Shown piece after piece: positions 18,019 through 28,984 of a DNA stretch of 64,000 nucleotides (position 1 is the stretch's first letter; the number at the start of each line of letters is the position of its first letter). The position numbers and the translations under genes are program-made. Under the pieces are notes generated by a model, which saw only the letters and a list, made by a program, of their open reading frames with translations, was not told where the DNA came from and did not search any database. The stretch spans positions 1 through 64,000 of the forward strand of contig NZ_SLZF01000001.1 of assembly GCF_004341515.1 (NCBI RefSeq), written 5' to 3'. The DNA is from Allobosea sp. BK604. Its GTDB lineage: Bacteria > Pseudomonadota > Alphaproteobacteria > Rhizobiales > Beijerinckiaceae.

Positions 18019-18036
18019 ACAGTTTGCCCCAACTGT
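18019..18036. promoter_or_regulatory. Inverted repeat in the MocR-EamA divergent promoter
   Basis: ACAGTT, a 6-nt spacer, then AACTGT. It lies in the 104-bp gap between the divergent regulator and transporter starts. One helical turn separates the centres of the half sites, as expected for a winged-helix dimer. It is the best candidate binding site of the MocR regulator. Confidence 0.55.
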
Positions 18037-18100
18037 CCGAAAGCGTCTCTAGATAAGTTGCGCGCTCCGATCAATGCAATCCGCAATCGGAGTGCACCAC

Positions 18101-18964
18101 ATGGACAAGACGCTGAGCGGCTGGCTGAACGGCTTTCTCGGGATGCTGATCTTCAGCGGCTCGCTGCCGGCGACACGCGTGGCCGTGGTCGATTTCGACC
18201 CGATCTTCCTGACCGTGGCCCGCGCTGCGATCGCCGGTCTGCTCGCCCTCGCCCTGCTGCTCACCTTCAGGCAGAGCCGCCCCGCGCGCGCCGACCTGAG
18301 GCCGCTGGCGATCGTGGCGATCAGCGTGGTCGTCGGCTTCCCGCTGCTGACTGCCCTCGCGCTGAAACATGTCAGCGCAGCCCATTCGATCGTCTTCATC
18401 GGCCTGCTGCCGCTCGCCACTGCGACCTTCGGCGTCATGCGCGCCGGCGAACGCCCGCGCCCGGCCTTCTGGCTGTTCTCCTGCATCGGCAGCGCACTCG
18501 TCGCCGGCTTCGCCATGGCGCAAGGCTTCACCGCCTCGCCGCTCGGCGACCTGCTGATGCTCGCTGCCGTCATCATTTGCGGCCTCGGCTATGCCGAAGG
18601 AGCGGCGCTCTCGCGCAGGCTCGGCGGCTGGCAGGTGATCTGCTGGGCGCTGGTCCTGTCCTTGCCGGTCATGGTCGGGCTGAGCCTGCTGACCCTGCCG
18701 CCATCGCTCGCGCAAATCGGTGGCACGGCCTGGCTCGGCCTCGCCTATGTCTCGCTGTTCAGCATGCTGATCGGCTTCGTCTTCTGGTATCGCGGCCTGG
18801 CCCAGGGCGGCATCGCCTCGGTCGGGCAATTGCAATTGCTGCAGCCCTTCTTCGGCCTGCTGCTGGCGGCGACCTTGCTGCATGAAGTGGTGAGCTGGCC
18901 GATGCTCGCCGTCGCGGCCGGCGTCGCGCTTTGCGTGGCCGGCGCCCGGCGCTTCGCGCGTTAG
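18101..18964 (+). CDS. EamA/DMT-family transporter
   Basis: The 287-residue polytopic protein has the ten-helix, duplicated EamA architecture. Helix-rich blocks include GFLGMLIFSGSLPATR at the start and a second-half repeat with SLFSMLIGFVFWYRGLAQGG. Members export amino acids, purines or other metabolites across the inner membrane. The ATG at 18101 follows CGGAG; an ATG at 18074 is in frame but poorly placed. The divergent MocR regulator suggests an amine or amino-acid substrate. The stop is followed immediately by a dispersed repeat. Confidence 0.92.
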   Translation: MDKTLSGWLNGFLGMLIFSGSLPATRVAVVDFDPIFLTVARAAIAGLLALALLLTFRQSRPARADLRPLAIVAISVVVGFPLLTALALKHVSAAHSIVFIGLLPLATATFGVMRAGERPRPAFWLFSCIGSALVAGFAMAQGFTASPLGDLLMLAAVIICGLGYAEGAALSRRLGGWQVICWALVLSLPVMVGLSLLTLPPSLAQIGGTAWLGLAYVSLFSMLIGFVFWYRGLAQGGIASVGQLQLLQPFFGLLLAATLLHEVVSWPMLAVAAGVALCVAGARRFAR

Positions 18965-19032
18965 GGCATTTTCGAGCGAGGTGGCTACCGGTTCGCGCGA
19001 AGAGAATGCGCTAAAGCAGAAACGCGGAAATG
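18963..19032. repeat. Dispersed palindromic repeat family A, copy 2 (shortened)
   Basis: The element begins GGGCATTTTCGAGCGAGGTGG and retains the GAGAATGCG partner arm, but the second hairpin is degraded after GCGGAAATGTC. It starts within the stop region of the EamA gene, so it may also act as that gene's transcription end. Confidence 0.7.
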
Positions 19033-19290
19033 TCTTGGCTGGCCCGCTTTGCAGAACAGTCGATGTCAGGACAGTAAAGCGGAGCGGCGGAGGCCGCGAA
19101 GCGGGGTGGTGCAGATCGCCCGGTAGACCGGACCGATGAGCAGCAACCGCTCCGCGGCCGCCATGACAAGTATAGGACCAGCCGGCAGGACTGGAGCCGA
19201 GAAACACCCGCGACCACGCCGCAGGCAAAGCTGTCTGTCATCGTCGCAATCGTAGTGCGATCGTCACAAAATCAGCCAGGCCCAAGGCGT
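19033..19290. other. Noncoding gap
   Basis: About 260 bp between the family A repeat and the cold-shock gene end. Short open frames are present but have atypical Cys/Arg/Ser-rich translations and no family resemblance. I see nothing further that I can support. Confidence 0.5.
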
Positions 19291-19494
19291 TCAGAGCAGT
19301 TTCAGCGAACCAGCCGCTGTTTTGCCGCGTTCGGTCTTCAGCTCGAACGAGACCTTCTGCCCTTCGGTCAAGGTCATCATGCCTGCTTCCTTGACGGCAG
19401 TGATGTGCACAAAGACATCCTTGCCGCCATCCGCAGGTTGAATGAACCCAAAGCCTTTCTCAGTATTGAACCACTTCACGGTTCCGGTCGCCAT
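19291..19494 (-). CDS. Cold-shock-domain protein
   Basis: A 67-residue single cold-shock domain. RNP1 reads KGFGFIQP and RNP2 reads DVFVHITAV, the two aromatic-rich motifs that bind single-stranded RNA and DNA. Length is that of a standard CspA-family protein. ATG at 19494 begins [10 protein letters not shown]; the frame is open further upstream but there it loses all similarity. Two hairpins lie in the leader (19533-19549 and 19561-19589), which may regulate it or end transcription from the upstream beta-glucosidase gene. Typical role: RNA chaperone during cold or stationary phase. Confidence 0.96.
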   Translation of the reverse strand: MATGTVKWFNTEKGFGFIQPADGGKDVFVHITAVKEAGMMTLTEGQKVSFELKTERGKTAAGSLKLL

Positions 19495-19532
19495 CGCCGC
19501 ATCCTCTATAGCCCCGCGTCGTTCGAGACCTC

Positions 19533-19549
19533 CGCATGCAAAGCATGCG
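19533..19549 (-). promoter_or_regulatory. Short hairpin in cold-shock gene leader
   Basis: CGCATGC, an AAA loop, then GCATGCG: a perfect 7-bp stem about 40 nt upstream of the cold-shock ATG. Structured leaders are common in csp mRNAs; function here is inferred only from position. Confidence 0.5.
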
Positions 19550-19560
19550 AACGTCCCGCC

Positions 19561-19589
19561 ATGGAAGGATTGACCGAAAATCCTTCCAT
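19561..19589 (-). terminator. Strong 11-bp hairpin between beta-glucosidase and cold-shock genes
   Basis: ATGGAAGGATT, a 7-nt loop, then AATCCTTCCAT form a perfect 11-bp stem. It lies 39 bp past the beta-glucosidase stop and about 66 nt before the cold-shock ATG, both on the minus strand. No T-run follows on that strand. It may be a terminator, a 3' stabiliser, or part of the csp leader. Confidence 0.55.
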
Positions 19590-19628
19590 GTCGAGAGCAA
19601 AGGGCAGGCATGCACTCAGTGATATTGA

Positions 19629-21845
19629 TTAGCGCTCTATCAATGTGATTTTCGTCACTGATTCGGCCAATGAAGACCCACCGAGATAGATGTCGATCTG
19701 TCCCGGTTCGATAATGTAGCGGCCGGCATCGTCGTGCATGCCAAGCTGGTTTGCCGGCACATCGAACCTCACGGTCGCCGTTTCCCCTGCTTTGAGCAAT
19801 AGTTTTTTGAAGCCCTTGAGCTCCCTGACCGGACGGGAGCGGCTCGCCACCGGCTGGTGGATATAAAGCTGTACCACCTCTTGGCCATCGCGCGGCCCGG
19901 CATTGCTGACGTCGACGGAGACCTTCGCCGTGCCGTTCAGCGGCACGGCTTCGCGCTCGACACGCGGATTGGCGTAGGTGAAGCGGCTATAGGACAGGCC
20001 GAAGCCGAACGGGTAGAGCGGCTCGTTGCGCTCGTCCATGTAGATCGACTCATAGCGCTCGCCGACTCTCGTCTGCGGCCGGCCGGTCGGCAGGTGATTG
20101 TAATAGACCGGGATCTGGCCGACCGAGCGCGGAAAGCTCATCGGCACCCTGCCCGATGGATTTGCCTGCCCGCTCAGCATCTCGGCGATCGCCGCGCGGC
20201 CTTCCGTGCCGCCGTGGAAGGTCTGCACGATCGCCGCGACATGGCTGTCGGCCCAGGTCAGCACCAGCGGGCGGCCGGTGGCCAAGACGAGCACGACCGG
20301 CTTGCCGGTCGCGACCAGCGCCTCGAGCAGTTCCTGCTGCACGCCCGGCAGGCCGAGATTGACCCGCGAGGACGCCTCGCCGAGGAACTCGCAATCCTCG
20401 CCGAGCATGGCGATGATGAGGTCGCTCGCCGCCGCGGCGCGGATCGCGGCATCCTTGTCGGCGAATTCGGTGCCGCAGTTCCTGGTGAAGGCCGGCTCGT
20501 AGGTCACGTCGACATCGGCTGGCAGCCGTTCCTTCAGGGCCTCCGGCAGCGACTGGCCGATGCGCCGGCCGAGCCCGGCCGGATCGGTCCAGACCCGTTC
20601 GGCCTCCGGCACCCCCATGGCGCCGATCACCGCAACGGACTTCACCGTAGGCTTGATCGGCAAGGTTTCATTGGCGTTCTTGAGCAGGATGATGCCCTCG
20701 CGTGCAGCGCGGCGTGCCACCTGCCTCGCCTCCTCGGTCTGCATCAGCTTAGGCGCGGCAGCGACATCGACATCCGGTCGCTCGAACAGGCCGAGATGGA
20801 ACTTGACCCTGAGCACGCGGCGCACGGCTTCGTCGACCGCCTCCAGCGGCACGCGTCCGGCCTTCACCTCGTCGGCGAGGTGCTTGTCATAGGCATCCCC
20901 CATCATGTCCATGTCGATGCCGGCGAGCAGAGCCTTGCGCGCAGCTTCCGCATCGTCCCCTGCGATGCCGTGCTGCTTGAGCTCCGAGATCGAGCCGAAA
21001 TCCGAGACAGTGAGACCCTTGAACCTCCACCTGCCGCGCAGCAGCCCGGTCAGAAGATTGCGGTCGGCCGTGGTCGGCATGCCGTTCAGCGCATTGAACG
21101 CGGCCATCGTCGTCATCGCCCCCGCATCGAACGCGGCCTTGAACGGCGGCAGGTAGATGTCGAAGAGCTGGCTGGTCGGGATCCACACTGAATTGTAGTC
21201 GCGTCCGGCCTCGCTCGCGCCATAGCCGGCGAGATGCTTCACCGTCGTCGCGACGCCGCCGCGCTGATAGCCAAGCGTGCGGGCGGCGGCTACGACCGAG
21301 CCGAGATAAGGATCCTCGCCCGCCCCTTCGAGAGCACGGCCCCAGCGCGGATCGCGCGAGATGTCGACCATCGGCGCAAAGGTCCAGTTGATGCCGGCCG
21401 CGCGCGCCTCGCGCCCGGTCCAATAGGCCGCTTCCTCGATCAGCTCCGGATTCCAGCTCGAGGCCTGGCCGAGCGGCAGCGGAAAATACGTCGAGAAGCC
21501 ATGGACGGCGTCGAGCCCGATGATCAGCGGGATCTTCAGCCGCGACTCCCGCGCCGCCTTCTGGACCTCGGCGATCTCCTGCGGCACGACGAAATTCATC
21601 ACCGCGCCCATCCGGCCCTCGCGAATGCGGGCGGCATTGAAGCCTTCGCCGCGGCCGGACAGGTGAAGCTGGCCGACCTTCTCCTCCAGCGTCATCCGTT
21701 TCAGCAGCGCCTCGACCCGGCGCTCGATGGCGGCGGCCTCCCGGCCGGTCTTCCAGGTGACGGGTTCCGGAGCGGCGGGCACTTGCCCGAGGGACGGCAG
21801 GGAGAGGACGCAGAACAGCAGCGCAGCGGCAAGCCGCAAACCCAT
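19629..21845 (-). CDS. bglX: Periplasmic beta-glucosidase (GH3)
   Basis: The 738-residue protein has an N-terminal signal peptide ([17 protein letters not shown]). The GH3 TIM-barrel follows, with KHLAGYGA (substrate-binding K203-H204) and the nucleophile Asp in [10 protein letters not shown] (D282). The second sandwich domain contains [19 protein letters not shown] with the acid/base region, and a C-terminal fibronectin-like domain ends the chain ([16 protein letters not shown]). Length and order match BglX, which releases glucose from oligosaccharide non-reducing ends in the periplasm. It is divergent from the lactate dehydrogenase gene; a 9-bp inverted repeat lies between. Confidence 0.95.
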   Translation of the reverse strand: MGLRLAAALLFCVLSLPSLGQVPAAPEPVTWKTGREAAAIERRVEALLKRMTLEEKVGQLHLSGRGEGFNAARIREGRMGAVMNFVVPQEIAEVQKAARESRLKIPLIIGLDAVHGFSTYFPLPLGQASSWNPELIEEAAYWTGREARAAGINWTFAPMVDISRDPRWGRALEGAGEDPYLGSVVAAARTLGYQRGGVATTVKHLAGYGASEAGRDYNSVWIPTSQLFDIYLPPFKAAFDAGAMTTMAAFNALNGMPTTADRNLLTGLLRGRWRFKGLTVSDFGSISELKQHGIAGDDAEAARKALLAGIDMDMMGDAYDKHLADEVKAGRVPLEAVDEAVRRVLRVKFHLGLFERPDVDVAAAPKLMQTEEARQVARRAAREGIILLKNANETLPIKPTVKSVAVIGAMGVPEAERVWTDPAGLGRRIGQSLPEALKERLPADVDVTYEPAFTRNCGTEFADKDAAIRAAAASDLIIAMLGEDCEFLGEASSRVNLGLPGVQQELLEALVATGKPVVLVLATGRPLVLTWADSHVAAIVQTFHGGTEGRAAIAEMLSGQANPSGRVPMSFPRSVGQIPVYYNHLPTGRPQTRVGERYESIYMDERNEPLYPFGFGLSYSRFTYANPRVEREAVPLNGTAKVSVDVSNAGPRDGQEVVQLYIHQPVASRSRPVRELKGFKKLLLKAGETATVRFDVPANQLGMHDDAGRYIIEPGQIDIYLGGSSLAESVTKITLIER

Positions 21846-21913
21846 GGAAAGATCCCTTGAAGTGGCAATGCGGGCGGATCGGCCCTACTGGAACGGCCGG
21901 AGCAGCCCAACGG

Positions 21914-21949
21914 TTGCATCGGCGCGGCACGAGGAGGTCTCCGATGCAA
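21914..21949. promoter_or_regulatory. 9-bp inverted repeat in bglX-lldD divergent region
   Basis: TTGCATCGG at 21914-21922 and CCGATGCAA at 21941-21949, perfect arms with an 18-nt spacer. It is the only strong symmetric signal in the 249-bp gap between the two divergent starts. It could be a regulator site or an RNA hairpin in the lldD leader. Confidence 0.45.
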
Positions 21950-22094
21950 GCGAATTGGGTTCAGCTCGCGCCTGTTTCCCGGGGGAGAACCTAAACCCGG
22001 GGCGCTGGAGCACTGTGACGCGAACGACTGTTGCCTCGCCGAAAATTCCGTGCGACCGAGCGCTCCTCGACCGTCCTGCGGAGCTGCCAGAGCA

Positions 22095-23240
22095 ATGTCC
22101 CAGCCCTTGACCATCGAAGACCTGCGCGTCCTCGCTCAGCGCCGTGTCCCCCGCATGTTCTACGATTACGCCGATTCCGGCGCCTGGACCGAGGGTACCT
22201 ACCGCGCCAACGAGAGCGATTTCGCCAGGATCAAGCTGCGCCAGCGCGTCGCGGTCGACATGACCAACCGCTCGCTCGCCTCGACCATGATCGGCCAGCC
22301 GGTCTCGATGCCGGTCGCGCTCGCCCCGACGGGCCTCACCGGCATGCAGCACGCCGATGGCGAGATCCTCGCTGCCCGCGCCGCCGCCAAGGCCGGCGTG
22401 CCCTTCACGCTCTCGACCATGAGCATCTGCTCGCTCGAGGACGTCGCCAACCACACCGGCTCGCCCTTCTGGTTCCAGCTTTACGTGATGAAGGATCGCG
22501 ACTTCATCACGCGCCTGATCCAGCGCGCCAAGGCCGCCCATTGCTCGGCGCTGGTGCTGACGCTCGACCTGCAGATCCTCGGCCAGCGTCACAAGGATAT
22601 CCGCAACGGCCTCTCCGCCCCGCCGAAGCCGACGCTCGTCAACATCCTCAACCTGATGACCAAGCCGCGCTGGTGCCTCGGCATGCTCGACACGCCACGC
22701 CGGAGTTTCGGCAACATCGTCGGCCACGCCAAGGGCGTCGGCGACCTCTCCTCGCTCTCCTCCTGGACCTCCGAGCAGTTCGACCCGCAGCTGAATTGGG
22801 ACGACGTCAAGTGGATCAAGGACCTCTGGGGCGGCAAGCTGATCCTCAAGGGCATCCTCGATCCAGAGGACGCCGAGCTCGCCGTGAAGAGCGGCGCCGA
22901 CGCTCTGATCGTCTCCAACCATGGCGGCCGCCAGCTCGATGGCGCCCTCTCCTCGATCGCGGCCCTGCCCTCGATCCTGGACGCCGTTGGCGGGCGCATG
23001 GAAGTGCTGATGGATGGCGGCATCCGCTCCGGCCAGGACGTGCTGAAGGCGATTGCGCTCGGCGCCAAGGGCGTCTTCATCGGCCGCGCCTTCCTCTACG
23101 GACTCGGCGCGATGGGCGAGGAAGGCGTCACCCGCACGCTCGACATCATCCGCAAGGAGCTCGACATCACCATGGCGCTCTGCGGCAAGCGCGATATCCT
23201 GGATGTCGACAAGAGCATCCTGGTGCCCGGAACCTACTGA
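22095..23240 (+). CDS. lldD: FMN-dependent alpha-hydroxy-acid dehydrogenase (L-lactate dehydrogenase type)
   Basis: The 381-residue protein is a full-length member of the FMN alpha-hydroxy-acid oxidase family. I see LAPTGLTGMQHADGE and the FWFQLYVMKDRD segment at the flavin face, LTLDLQILGQRHKDIRNG, and the catalytic SNHGGRQLDG with the base His at residue 276 and substrate Arg at 279. The phosphate loop is MDGGIRSGQDVLKAIALGA. Length and the 276 His placement are close to E. coli LldD (L-lactate to pyruvate, electrons to quinone). Related enzymes use glycolate or mandelate, so the exact substrate is not fixed. Start ATG at 22095. Confidence 0.9.
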   Translation: MSQPLTIEDLRVLAQRRVPRMFYDYADSGAWTEGTYRANESDFARIKLRQRVAVDMTNRSLASTMIGQPVSMPVALAPTGLTGMQHADGEILAARAAAKAGVPFTLSTMSICSLEDVANHTGSPFWFQLYVMKDRDFITRLIQRAKAAHCSALVLTLDLQILGQRHKDIRNGLSAPPKPTLVNILNLMTKPRWCLGMLDTPRRSFGNIVGHAKGVGDLSSLSSWTSEQFDPQLNWDDVKWIKDLWGGKLILKGILDPEDAELAVKSGADALIVSNHGGRQLDGALSSIAALPSILDAVGGRMEVLMDGGIRSGQDVLKAIALGAKGVFIGRAFLYGLGAMGEEGVTRTLDIIRKELDITMALCGKRDILDVDKSILVPGTY

Positions 23241-23256
23241 GCCAGCACGGATTTGA

Positions 23257-23284
23257 GGGGCGCGCCGGCAAGCGATCGCGCCCC
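23257..23284 (+). terminator. Terminator-like hairpin after lldD
   Basis: GGGGCGCG, a 12-nt loop, then CGCGCCCC, beginning 16 bp after the lldD stop. It is followed by CTTGACTCT, not a real T-run. It separates lldD from the tetR promoter. Confidence 0.55.
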
Positions 23285-23311
23285 CTTGACTCTCCGCCAT
23301 CTCCACCTAAA

Positions 23312-23337
23312 TAAATGAGCAACTACTCACTCATTTA
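23312..23337. promoter_or_regulatory. TetR operator, copy 1 (in front of tetR-like gene)
   Basis: TAAATGAG, a 10-nt spacer, then CTCATTTA: perfect 8-bp arms. The site ends 8 bp before the regulator's ATG, overlapping its promoter and ribosome site, which suggests autorepression. A near copy stands before the SDR gene (23962-23987); the first 22 positions agree at 20. Confidence 0.8.
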
Positions 23338-23345
23338 GAGCAACC

Positions 23346-23915
23346 ATGGCCCGCCCCCTCAGCGAAGCAAAGCGCGAAGCGATCCTGGCCTCCGCCATCA
23401 AGCTGGTGGCGGCGCAAGGCATCAGTGCGCCGACAGCCGGGATCGCTCGGGATGCCGGCCTCGCCGAGGGCACGCTGTTCACCTATTTCGCCAGCAAGGA
23501 TGAGCTGCTCAACCAGCTCTATCTCGAGCTGAAGGCCGATCTCGCCGCGACCACACTGAAGGGCTACCCGGTTGCGGCCGGTACTCGTGAGCGCTTCGAG
23601 CATGTCTGGAACAGCTTCGTCGACTGGGGCATCGACCACTCTGCCGAGCGCAAGGCCCTGCGCCAGCTCGCCGTCTCCGATCGGATCAGCGAGGCGAGCC
23701 GCCGCCAAGGTTCGGCCGCCTTCAGCGAGATCAGCGCCATGCTCGAGCGCAGTCGGCGGGATGGCGTGCTGAAAGACCATCCGCAGGCCTTCGTCGGCGC
23801 CATCCTGGAAGCGCTGACCGACGCCACCATCGAGCTCATCGCGCGCGATCCAGGACAGCGCGAGCACTACAAGAAGGCCGGCTTCGACGTGCTCTGGCAC
23901 GGCCTCGCCACATAA
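23346..23915 (+). CDS. TetR-family transcriptional regulator
   Basis: A 189-residue regulator. The N-terminal TetR helix-turn-helix is clear: AILASAIKLVAAQGIS, then AGIARDAGLAEGTLFTYFASKDELLNQLYLE. The C-terminal ligand domain has no assignable family. A palindromic site abuts its start and a matching site precedes the next gene, so it probably represses itself and the SDR gene until an unknown small molecule binds. Confidence 0.94.
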   Translation: MARPLSEAKREAILASAIKLVAAQGISAPTAGIARDAGLAEGTLFTYFASKDELLNQLYLELKADLAATTLKGYPVAAGTRERFEHVWNSFVDWGIDHSAERKALRQLAVSDRISEASRRQGSAAFSEISAMLERSRRDGVLKDHPQAFVGAILEALTDATIELIARDPGQREHYKKAGFDVLWHGLAT

Positions 23916-23961
23916 ATCCGACAAGCGGAGAAGACGCAGGGAACGACCCTCGAATGGCAAT

Positions 23962-23987
23962 TAAATGAGCAAGCACTCACTCAAGAT
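23962..23987. promoter_or_regulatory. TetR operator, copy 2 (in front of SDR gene)
   Basis: TAAATGAG, 10-nt spacer, CTCA, then AGAT where copy 1 has TTTA. The left arm is intact and the right arm half kept. It ends 31 bp before the SDR start. The shared sequence with copy 1 ties the two genes into one small regulon. Confidence 0.75.
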
Positions 23988-24018
23988 TCGCTGACACAAT
24001 CCACTGAAAGGCAAGATC

Positions 24019-24897
24019 ATGATCAAGACCTGGCTCATCACCGGCAGCGCCCGCGGCCTCGGCCGCTCTATCACCGAGGCGGCGCTGGCCGCCGGCAACA
24101 ACGTCGTCGCCACGGCACGCGATCCCGGCCGTCTTGCCGATCTGCAGGCGCGCTATCCGGATACGCTTCTCCCCTTCGCGCTCGACGTCACCGACGCCGA
24201 GGCGGCCAAGGCGGCGGCCAGCGTCGCCATCGACACGTTCGGGCGTATCGATGTGCTCGTGAACAATGCCGGCTTCGGCCATACCGCGCCATTCGAGCAG
24301 ACGACGGCGGAAGATTTCCGCGCCCAGGTCGACACGAATTTCTACGGTGTCGTGAACTTGATCCGTGCCGTGCTGCCCGGCATGCGCCACCGGCACTCGG
24401 GCCACATCATCAACATCTCCTCGGTTGGCGGTCGCAACAGCACGCCGGGCCTCAGCGCTTATCAGGCGGCGAAATGGGCTGTCGGGGGCTTCACCGAGGT
24501 GCTGGCCAAGGAGACGGCCTCGTTCGGCGTCAAGCTGATCTCGGTCGAGCCCGGCGGCATGCGCACCGACTGGGGCGAGATCGCCCGTGGCAACGCGCCT
24601 GCCCTGCTGCCTGACTACGAGCCGAGCGTCGGCGCGGTCCTCGCCCTGCTGAAGAACTATGTCGGCCACGAGATCGGCGATCCCGCCAAGATCGCGCGGA
24701 TCATTCTCGACCTCGCCGAGCGTGAGACGCTGCCGGCCCATCTCCTCCTCGGCAGCGACGCGCTCTACACCTTCGCCCGGGCGGACGGGGTAAGGCAGAA
24801 GGAGGCGGCGGAATGGGCCAGCGTCAGCGCCTCCTCCGATTTCGACGGGACCGATCTGGTCGCGCTGCAGAAGCTGTTGAGCGGCAGGGCCGAGTAG
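24019..24897 (+). CDS. Short-chain dehydrogenase/reductase
   Basis: A 292-residue classical SDR. The cofactor loop is ITGSARGLGRSI, the NNAG motif is VNNAGFGH, and the catalytic Ser, Tyr and Lys appear in INISSVGG and AYQAAK. Acidic DVTDAEA suggests the usual adenine pocket. This subgroup (about 280-300 residues with GMRTDWGE after the active site) reduces or oxidises small carbonyl compounds; the substrate is unknown. The gene follows the TetR regulator and carries its operator, so the enzyme probably handles the inducer or a related reactive carbonyl. Confidence 0.92.
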   Translation: MIKTWLITGSARGLGRSITEAALAAGNNVVATARDPGRLADLQARYPDTLLPFALDVTDAEAAKAAASVAIDTFGRIDVLVNNAGFGHTAPFEQTTAEDFRAQVDTNFYGVVNLIRAVLPGMRHRHSGHIINISSVGGRNSTPGLSAYQAAKWAVGGFTEVLAKETASFGVKLISVEPGGMRTDWGEIARGNAPALLPDYEPSVGAVLALLKNYVGHEIGDPAKIARIILDLAERETLPAHLLLGSDALYTFARADGVRQKEAAEWASVSASSDFDGTDLVALQKLLSGRAE

Positions 24898-24961
24898 CGG
24901 ATTCGCGCGGGCCGGCCTCAGGCCAAACTGCGCCAATTCTGCACGAATGACCTGAGATTCG

Positions 24962-25022
24962 TCCAACGGGCGCCCTGGGGCGCGGCCCTACTCGGCCGCG
25001 CCCCCTTAGCCCGCCCGTTGGA
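24962..25022 (+). promoter_or_regulatory. Very strong two-part hairpin directly before bchE
   Basis: TCCAACGGGCG (24962-24972) pairs with CGCCCGTTGGA (25012-25022), and inside it GGGGCGCGGCC (24977-24987) pairs with GGCCGCGCCCC (24994-25004) around a 6-nt loop. Both 11-bp stems are perfect and are separated by a small internal loop. The structure ends 7 nt before the bchE ATG, so a transcript reading through would have its start region tied down. It could instead be the terminator of the SDR gene, with a bchE promoter inside or downstream. Confidence 0.75.
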
Positions 25023-26545
25023 TGCCGCCATGAAGATCGTTCTCGTCAACGTCCCCCATCCCGCAATCGGATCGCGCATCCCGGACGACCATCTGCCACC
25101 GCTCGGTCTGCTGGCCATAGGCGGCCCGCTCATCGATGCCGGTCATGATGTCACGCTCATCGACGGCGAATTCGATACGCCCGGAAGCGAGGCGCTCGCC
25201 CTGCGGATCTGCGGACATGTGCCTGATATCGTGATGTTCGGGCATTCCGGCTCGACATCCGGCCATCCGATCATTTGCGCAGCCGCTGCGGCCGTGGCTC
25301 GGCTCGATCCGGCGATCCGGATCGTCTATGGCGGCGTCTATCCCAGCTACCATTGGCGCGACGTGCTGGCTCGCGAACCGCATGTTGCCGCCATCGTCCG
25401 CGGCGAGGGAGAAGTGACGGCGCCTGCGCTGGTTGCCGCGCTGGAACGCGACGAGCCATTGGAGCGCGTGCGCGGCATCGCCTTCAGGAAAGAAGGGCGC
25501 CCCTTCGCAACGCCGCCCGCCGAGATGATCGCAGATCTCGACGCCTGCCGCATCGGCTGGGAGCTGATCGACCATCGCCGCTACAGCTACTGGGGCGGAA
25601 GGCGCGCCGTGCTGCTGCAGTTCTCGCGTGGCTGCCCGCACCCTTGCACCTATTGCGGCCAGCGCGGCTTCTGGACGCGCTGGCGCCATCGCGATCCCGT
25701 CGTGTTCGCCCGCGAGATCGCCAGGCTCCATCGCGAGCACGGCGTCGAATTCATCAACCTCGCCGACGAGAACCCGACCTCCTCGCGCAAGGCCTGGAAA
25801 GCCTTTCTCGAAGCGCTCATCGCCGAGAACGTCCCGGTTCAGATCGCGGGCTCGACGCGGGCCGACGATATCGTGCGCGACGCCGACATCCTGCATCTCT
25901 ACAAGCGCGCCGGCATCGTTCGCTGGCTGCTCGGCATGGAGAATACCGACGAGGCGACGCTGAACGCCATCCGCAAGGGCGGCAGCACGACGACCGACCG
26001 GCAGGCGATCAACCTGCTGCGGCGGCACGGCATCATCTCGATGGCGACCTGGGTCGTCGGCTTTGGCGAGGAGACCCATACCGATCTCTGGCGCGGCCTG
26101 CGCCAGATCCTGACCTACGACCCTGACCAGATTCAGTTGCTCTACGCCACCCCGCATCGCTGGACGCCGTATTTCCGCGACGTCGCGAAACGGCGGATCA
26201 TCCAGACCGACCGGACGAAATGGGACTACAAGCACCAGGTGCTGGAAACGCGGCTCTCACCGGCCGTGCTGCTGGCCTGGGTCAAGGCGATCGAGGTCCT
26301 GGTTCAGACCCGCCCCAAGGCGCTGGCGCGCATCCTGCTGCACCCCGATCCGCAGATCCGCGAAGCCATGCGCTGGTACACAAAAATGGGCCGGCGCGTC
26401 TGGTTCCACGAAATCGTCGACTTCGTTCGTCAGGCGGCGCGAACCCGCAACGGCCCGAGCCTCGAAGCCTTCTGGGGCGCACCGCAGGATGCGGAGGAGA
26501 ACGCGCTCGCCCTCCCGCCGCGTCGGCCGCGCGCCCCTGCCTCGC

Positions 26546-28198
<1,653 letters not shown>

Positions 28199-28338
28199 GG
28201 GCGTGCGGGCTCCGCTTGCGGATAGGGCCTGAGGCTTTCGGGAAATCTGGCGCGTATGTAACGAGGCGCGCCGCGCATCGCAACCGCTCCGGACGCAGGC
28301 ATGGCAAACGGCGCCATCGAGAACAGGCGGGCAAGGCA

Positions 28339-28893
28339 ATGCCGGCGGCGAACAATCCGGGTCCGATCGAGCTGCGCCTGCGCGACAGTGCCCAGCTCTT
28401 CAACACGCTCGACCCCTTCCCCTTCCGCGAGCGCGATCTTTCCGCAGAGGCCGAGCGCTTCATCGTCGAATGGGCGCAGGAGCTGCCGAAGGACAAGCCG
28501 ATCGGCATCGTGATCCACCTTCCCGCACTTGGTGGCGACCAGAAACTCGCGGCCGATCTCGCGACCGCTATCGGCAAGTGGTTCGAGGCCCGCGCCCGCG
28601 CCGAGTCGCATGCATTGCGCGAGCTCTTCCGCGACGGGCGCCGGGCGCTGCTGATCGGCTTCGTCGTGCTGGCGCTCTGCCTGCTCCTGAGCTGGAGCTT
28701 CGGCCATTATCTCGAGAGCCCCTTTACCCGCGTCGTGCAGGAGAGCTTCGTCATCATCGGCTGGGTCGTGATCTGGCGGCCGGCCGAGATGTTTCTCTAT
28801 GATTGGCTGCCGATCGTCCGCCGCAGGACGCTCTTCGATCGCCTCGCCCGCGCAACCATCGCGGTCGAGACCGACGCGCCGCCCTCCGGCTAA
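28339..28893 (+). CDS. Uncharacterised two-helix membrane protein
   Basis: The 184-residue product has a soluble N-terminal half ([35 protein letters not shown]) and two hydrophobic segments, [20 protein letters not shown] and [22 protein letters not shown], the second followed by a basic cytoplasmic tail. This layout matches small conserved hypothetical proteins of alphaproteobacteria. No catalytic motif is seen. ATG at 28339 is preceded by GCAAGG. It is divergent from ettA and lies just upstream of an exported metallo-beta-lactamase-fold protein. Confidence 0.7.
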   Translation: MPAANNPGPIELRLRDSAQLFNTLDPFPFRERDLSAEAERFIVEWAQELPKDKPIGIVIHLPALGGDQKLAADLATAIGKWFEARARAESHALRELFRDGRRALLIGFVVLALCLLLSWSFGHYLESPFTRVVQESFVIIGWVVIWRPAEMFLYDWLPIVRRRTLFDRLARATIAVETDAPPSG

Positions 28894-28984
28894 GCGCCGG
28901 CGCCTTCACGAAACCGCCAGACGGCTTTCAACGGCCCGGCTTTTGCCTAAGCTCTCGCTATCCGGAGCGGCGCGGGAGCCATCG

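Noticed and set aside
19011..19241. 76-codon Cys/Ser/Arg-rich minus-strand frame
   Set aside because: Overlaps a family A repeat and has no recognisable features.
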